Below, one piece after another: positions 6,686 to 10,278 of a DNA stretch of 10,278 bases (position 1 is the stretch's first letter; every line of letters starts with the position of its first letter). The stretch is taken from the NCBI GenBank assembly GCA_018239705.1, contig JAFEGS010000608.1:1-10278 (forward strand). The letters are read 5' to 3'. The notes beneath the pieces were generated by a model. The model ran no database searches. It had not been told where the DNA came from and saw nothing but the letters and a program-made list of their open reading frames with translations. Made by a program: the position numbers and the translations under genes. This stretch comes from Verrucomicrobiota bacterium. GTDB lineage: Bacteria; Chlamydiota; Chlamydiia; Chlamydiales; FEN-1388.

Positions 6686-7667
6686 CTAATGCGAGCTCCT
6701 GTCTAGACAAGTCTTGATACTCTGCCCCAATGCAGACCTCCTTGAACGGGCATCGCTCACACTTGCCTCGGTCTTTTGTATAGGCAAAAAGGCGCGGATC
6801 CGGACAGGGATCTGTCGAGTGAAGCACAGCCATCTCTTCACAGCTCTTGAGCATCTCAGCCTCTACCTGCTCCAGTTTTTCAACTGAGAGCGGCTCTTCC
6901 TGCTGAAAGCCTATTTTGCTGTAGCTGTTTTGGAAAAGATAAAAGGGAGAGATGACAATCCGGTCCAGAGGTATGCCCCAGGTGCGATTTGCAAAGAGAG
7001 CATAGCAGTAGAGCTGGGTAAGCGTCTTATCGCTTTCGCCGCCGGTCTTCCAGTCAAAAAGACAGGCAACGCCTGACTTCCACTTAAGAGCAAAATCGAT
7101 CACCACAATAATTTTGAAGCGGCCTTGAAGCTGGAAACTATTGAGCTCCTCAATTGAAAGCCACTCAGAATTGGGACTGAAGGCAAGCTGCTGCACAATT
7201 GGCGATGAGACCCAATTTGATAGCGACGTTGTAATTTTTGCTTTTGCTGCTGTAATTGCCTCTTCAGAGATATCAGTAGATCCATAGTAGTGCTCAAAGA
7301 GGTTAGCGTGCTTTTTGGGAGCTGCCTTCCACACTCCTTTTTTTGAATCGACCAGCCCTTTGTCGAAAAGTTTCTCACCTGCTTCGATAAGAAGCTCAGG
7401 AGAAATGGCCTTTTTTGTGTGACGAGATTTCTTCAAAAACTCTTCGATAGTGGTGTGGACACAGCTACCAATAAACATGGGCAGATGCTGGATCTGTTTT
7501 AGCATATAAAGCTTCGCTGCCAGTGGGTCAATAGATGGGCGCTCGTCTCGCGGCGTCTTCGGCCATCCCTCCCAGGAGCCATAGTAGGTATACCAATATT
7601 TTTTTTGGCACTCCGTAAAGGTGTTTGCGCGTGAAAATGACCAGCTGAACTCATTGATTAGACGCAT
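6672..7667 (-). CDS. RecB/Cas4-like PD-(D/E)XK nuclease with putative 4Fe-4S cluster
   Basis: The 331-residue product has the arrangement of Cas4/AddB-type RecB nucleases. WSFSRANTFTECQKKYWY (9-26) contributes Cys20, and GSCVHTTIEE (67-76) contributes His71. VVIDFAL (188-194) gives metal ligand D191, and LFDWKTG (203-209) gives D205 and K207 of the D-x-K pair. QLYCY (218-222) is the QxxxY motif, and KCERCPFKEVC (302-312) gives C303, C306 and C312. Cys20 with the last three cysteines would hold an iron-sulfur cluster. All catalytic residues are present, and a role in cutting or resecting DNA ends is likely. No helicase domain is attached, and no cas gene or CRISPR repeat is in the window, so it is probably a stand-alone repair nuclease. 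GGAG lies 4 nt before the ATG. It is first in the nuclease-umuD-umuC series and divergent from secA. Confidence 0.85.
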   Translation of the reverse strand: MRLINEFSWSFSRANTFTECQKKYWYTYYGSWEGWPKTPRDERPSIDPLAAKLYMLKQIQHLPMFIGSCVHTTIEEFLKKSRHTKKAISPELLIEAGEKLFDKGLVDSKKGVWKAAPKKHANLFEHYYGSTDISEEAITAAKAKITTSLSNWVSSPIVQQLAFSPNSEWLSIEELNSFQLQGRFKIIVVIDFALKWKSGVACLFDWKTGGESDKTLTQLYCYALFANRTWGIPLDRIVISPFYLFQNSYSKIGFQQEEPLSVEKLEQVEAEMLKSCEEMAVLHSTDPCPDPRLFAYTKDRGKCERCPFKEVCIGAEYQDLSRQELALVGKC

Positions 7668-7772
7668 AATTCTCCAAAAATACTAGACAGAGAGGATAGC
7701 AAGGCAAACAGTTACTTGCGAACAAATCTTGCAATCACGTAGGCTTTATAGTAATTAACATCAGGATTTGTC
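7668..7772. promoter_or_regulatory. divergent promoter region between the nuclease-umuDC operon and secA
   Basis: This 105-bp gap must hold the start signals of both transcripts. For secA a -10-like TATAGT (7747-7752) and AGGA (7763-7766, 6 nt before the ATG) are visible, but no -35 box at the right distance. For the nuclease, TAGTAT on the minus strand (7685-7680) with TTTGCC 17 bp upstream is possible, although it would start almost at the ribosome binding site. An imperfect dyad at 7716-7734 (TTGC and GCAA outer arms) could be an operator. None of these is strong. Confidence 0.3.
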
Positions 7773-10278
7773 ATGTTTTCGTTTCTTAAAAAATTTTTTG
7801 GTAGCTCGCAACAAAGAACCCTCGCTAAGTACGACAAGATCGTGCAGCAGGTCAACGCCTTTGAAGAAAAACTGCAACAGCTCAGCGACGATGAGCTCAG
7901 AGCCAAGACAGGCGAGTTCAGAAAACGACTACAGAACAATGAATCTCTCGACTCGCTTCTTCCAGAAGCCTATGCCGTAGTCAAAAACGTCTGTCGTCGC
8001 TTTGTCGGTACTGAAGTGCATGTCTCCGGCTATACCCAGCGCTGGGACATGATCCCCTACGACGTACAGATCAAGGGAGCTATTGCTCTTCACTACGGCT
8101 ACATTGCTGAGATGCAGACCGGAGAGGGAAAGACATTGACCTCTTCCATGCCTCTCTACCTCAACGCTCTTACTGGAAAACCTGTCCACATTGTTACTGT
8201 AAACGACTATTTGGCAAACCGCGACTGTGAGTGGATTGGCTCCATTTTCCGCTGGCTCGGCCTTACGACCGGCATTATCACCCAAGAGCAGCCCCACGAC
8301 GAGAAGATGGCAGCGTATGGTTGTGACATTGTGTATGGAACAGCTTCTGAATTTGGCTTTGACTACCTTCGAGATAATTCCCTTGCAATGCATGCAGAAG
8401 AATTAAGCCAGCGAGGCCACTACTTTGCCCTTATCGACGAAGTCGACTCTATCCTTATTGATGAAGCCCGAACCCCGCTCATCATCTCCGGACCGTCTAC
8501 AGAGAGTAGACAGCTCTACGATGTGCTCCAGGATGGTGTTTCAGCTCTTGTTCAAAAGCAAAAGGATTTCTGCAATAAAATTGCAACTGATGCCAAAAAA
8601 GAGCTTGAAAAGCATCTACAAGACCAAACAGACAAAGAAAAGCACTTCAGCGAAAAAGAGCAAGAGTCTTTAAGAAAGATGTGGCTTGTCTCTAAGGGAA
8701 TGCCGCGAAATAAGGTGCTCAAACGGCTTCGTGAAGATCCCGACATGCGTGTGGCGATCGATAAGTGGGATCTTTACTACTACAACGATCAAAACAAAGA
8801 AGAAAAGGCTAAGGTACTCGCAGATCTTTTCATTGTCATCGAAGAAAAGGCAAATGAATATGAACTGACCGATAAGGGCATTCATGCATGGCAGGACTGC
8901 GGCGGCAGCGAAGATGATTTTGTCCTGCTCGATCTCAGCGGTGAATTTTTGCAGATTGAGCACGACGATCAGCTGTCAGACCAGGAAAAGCTCAAAAAGA
9001 AAATCGCCGTGCAAGATGAAGATGCTCTGAGAAAAGAGCGCTCCCACAACCTTCGCCAGCTTCTTCGCGCTCACCTGCTTATGGAAAATGATGTTGACTA
9101 CATCGTGCAAGAAGATAAGGTCATCATTATCGATGAAAACACCGGACGACCCCAGCCCGGCAGACGCTTTTCAGACGGCCTTCACCAGGCGATCGAAGCA
9201 AAAGAGAAGGTGACGATCCAGAAAGAGACACAGACCTTTGCAACAATCACGCTACAGAACTACTTCCGCCTCTATGATAAGCTGGCAGGGATGACAGGAA
9301 CGGCGATTACTGAAGCTCGCGAGCTCAAAGAGATCTATAAGCTCGATGTGCTGCAAATCCCCACCTACAAACCGAGTTCACGCAAAGATGCAAACGACGA
9401 AATGTATATGACCGAAAGGGAAAAGTACAATGCCATCTTGAAAGAGATCAAAGAGATCCACGCACAAGAGAGGCCCATCCTGGTCGGTACAGAGTCTGTC
9501 GAAGTATCAGAAAAGCTATCGCGCATCCTCAAACTCAATAGACTCGAGCACACCGTTCTGAACGCAAAAAATCATGAGCGAGAAGCGGAGATTATTGCCC
9601 TTGCAGGAAAGGCTGGAGCCATTACAATTGCCACAAACATGGCAGGCCGCGGTACCGACATCAAGCTTGGCGAAGGCGTTGCCACGTTCGGAGGTCTACA
9701 CGTCATCGGATCGACCCGTCACCAGTCTCGACGCATAGACAGGCAGCTTCGAGGACGAAGTGCTCGCCTTGGTGACCCCGGCTCTTCCAAGTTCTACATC
9801 TCGCTTGAAGACCCTCTTATGCGCCTTTTTGCCTCTCCATCGCTTACTGCCATGCTACAGAGATTCCGCCCTGCAGAAGGTGAGGCCATTTCTGCCTCCA
9901 TCCTTAATCGATCGATTGAGACAGCCCAAAAGCGAATAGAGGGCAAAAACTTCATGGTTCGAAAGCACACGCTCGAATATGACGACGTGATGAACAAGCA
10001 GCGACAAGAGATCTATGCCTTCCGTAAAGAGCTTTTGGAAACGGCTGATCCATACCCCCTCGCAAGAGAAATTCTTCAAAGCCTCTGTGAAGATGGGGCT
10101 GCGCTTTTCTTTGCAAATAGAGGTAAAGAGGGCGGCTGGAACCCAGAGGGCTTCAGACAGTGGCTGGCACAGCTCTTCCCCGTTGCCTTTGAACCGGGCT
10201 ACTTTGACCAGGATTTACTCGACAACCACGAGCTTGCAAAGAGAGCAGAAGATAAGATCCTGCGCGCCTTTGACGAGA
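7773..10278 (+). CDS. secA: preprotein translocase ATPase SecA (3' end outside the window)
   Basis: SecA drives export of unfolded proteins through SecYEG by ATP hydrolysis. The frame is open for 835 codons to the window edge, with no frameshift. Visible parts are Walker A MQTGEGKT (114-121), VTVNDYLANRD (141-151), EFGFDYLRDN (193-202), Walker B IDEVDS (221-226), and DENTGRPQPGRRFSDGLHQA (454-473). Then come YDKLAGMTGTA (501-511), ATNMAGRGTDI (620-630) and the second-domain arginine finger region RQLRGRSARLGDPGS (657-671). The scaffold helix begins ETAQKR (716-721) and HTLEYDDVMNKQR (732-744). The distance from DEVDS to DENTGR is about 70 residues longer than in E. coli, so the preprotein cross-linking domain is expanded by a charged insert (about 265-340). 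The rest of the helical wing and any zinc-binding tail are beyond the window. The start at 7773 has AGGA 6 nt upstream. Confidence 0.98.
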   Translation, partial: MFSFLKKFFGSSQQRTLAKYDKIVQQVNAFEEKLQQLSDDELRAKTGEFRKRLQNNESLDSLLPEAYAVVKNVCRRFVGTEVHVSGYTQRWDMIPYDVQIKGAIALHYGYIAEMQTGEGKTLTSSMPLYLNALTGKPVHIVTVNDYLANRDCEWIGSIFRWLGLTTGIITQEQPHDEKMAAYGCDIVYGTASEFGFDYLRDNSLAMHAEELSQRGHYFALIDEVDSILIDEARTPLIISGPSTESRQLYDVLQDGVSALVQKQKDFCNKIATDAKKELEKHLQDQTDKEKHFSEKEQESLRKMWLVSKGMPRNKVLKRLREDPDMRVAIDKWDLYYYNDQNKEEKAKVLADLFIVIEEKANEYELTDKGIHAWQDCGGSEDDFVLLDLSGEFLQIEHDDQLSDQEKLKKKIAVQDEDALRKERSHNLRQLLRAHLLMENDVDYIVQEDKVIIIDENTGRPQPGRRFSDGLHQAIEAKEKVTIQKETQTFATITLQNYFRLYDKLAGMTGTAITEARELKEIYKLDVLQIPTYKPSSRKDANDEMYMTEREKYNAILKEIKEIHAQERPILVGTESVEVSEKLSRILKLNRLEHTVLNAKNHEREAEIIALAGKAGAITIATNMAGRGTDIKLGEGVATFGGLHVIGSTRHQSRRIDRQLRGRSARLGDPGSSKFYISLEDPLMRLFASPSLTAMLQRFRPAEGEAISASILNRSIETAQKRIEGKNFMVRKHTLEYDDVMNKQRQEIYAFRKELLETADPYPLAREILQSLCEDGAALFFANRGKEGGWNPEGFRQWLAQLFPVAFEPGYFDQDLLDNHELAKRAEDKILRAFDE

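Noticed and set aside
6672..7667. Nuclease as a CRISPR Cas4 protein
   Set aside because: There is no cas1, cas2 or repeat-spacer array in the window, and the partners are umuD and umuC, so only the fold is Cas4-like.
7929..8393. 154-codon frame on the minus strand opposite secA
   Set aside because: It lies wholly inside conserved SecA coding sequence (Walker A to Walker B region), lacks a recognisable domain and is best explained as a shadow.

Overview
The window comes from a bacterium of the phylum Chlamydiae, probably an environmental (amoeba- or animal-associated) lineage outside the genus Chlamydia. The evidence is the rplU-rpmA-obgE block with a short Obg that lacks the OCT domain, and above all SecA. 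Its helicase-core motif reads RGRSARLGDPGS and its C-terminal half (ASPSLTAMLQRFRPAEGEA, then HTLEYDDVMNKQRQ) matches what I remember of chlamydial SecA. GC content looks like the mid-40s percent by eye. I cannot name a genus.

Layout. Positions 1-170 hold a near-perfect 69-bp palindrome and a consensus sigma70-type promoter. The promoter drives a GT61-family glycosyltransferase (171-1262, +). That gene converges on and overlaps by 39 nt a membrane-anchored beta-helix repeat protein (1224-1790, -), which follows obgE (1844-2836, -). Upstream of obgE is an unbroken 162-bp near-perfect palindrome (2837-2998) that touches the obgE start codon and contains its ribosome binding site. Next come an intrinsic terminator and the rpmA and rplU ribosomal protein genes (3059-3646, -) with a promoter at about 3677-3706. 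A GNAT acetyltransferase (3752-4594, +) is divergent from rplU, and its reading frame runs antisense through a complete tRNA-Phe(GAA) gene (4502-4574, -).

From 4641 to 7667, all on the minus strand, lies what looks like a mutagenic DNA-repair operon. In transcription order it has a stand-alone RecB/Cas4-like PD-(D/E)XK nuclease with four putative Fe-S cysteines, a very short UmuD homologue, UmuC (DNA polymerase V catalytic subunit), and an unrecognised 134-residue lysine-rich protein, followed by a perfect 16-bp hairpin. The first three genes overlap end to start. The UmuD homologue seems unable to self-cleave: the catalytic Ser is present, but the Lys position is Arg, the Cys-Gly cleavage site is Cys-Pro, the N-terminal arm is short, and about 20 residues after the Lys position are missing. 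Divergent from this operon is secA (7773 to the window end, incomplete).

The nuclease-UmuD-UmuC cassette with its degenerate UmuD is the strongest candidate for unusual biology. The obgE-abutting palindrome and the GNAT/tRNA-Phe overlap come next. All gene calls rest on motif reading by eye; no database search was possible.
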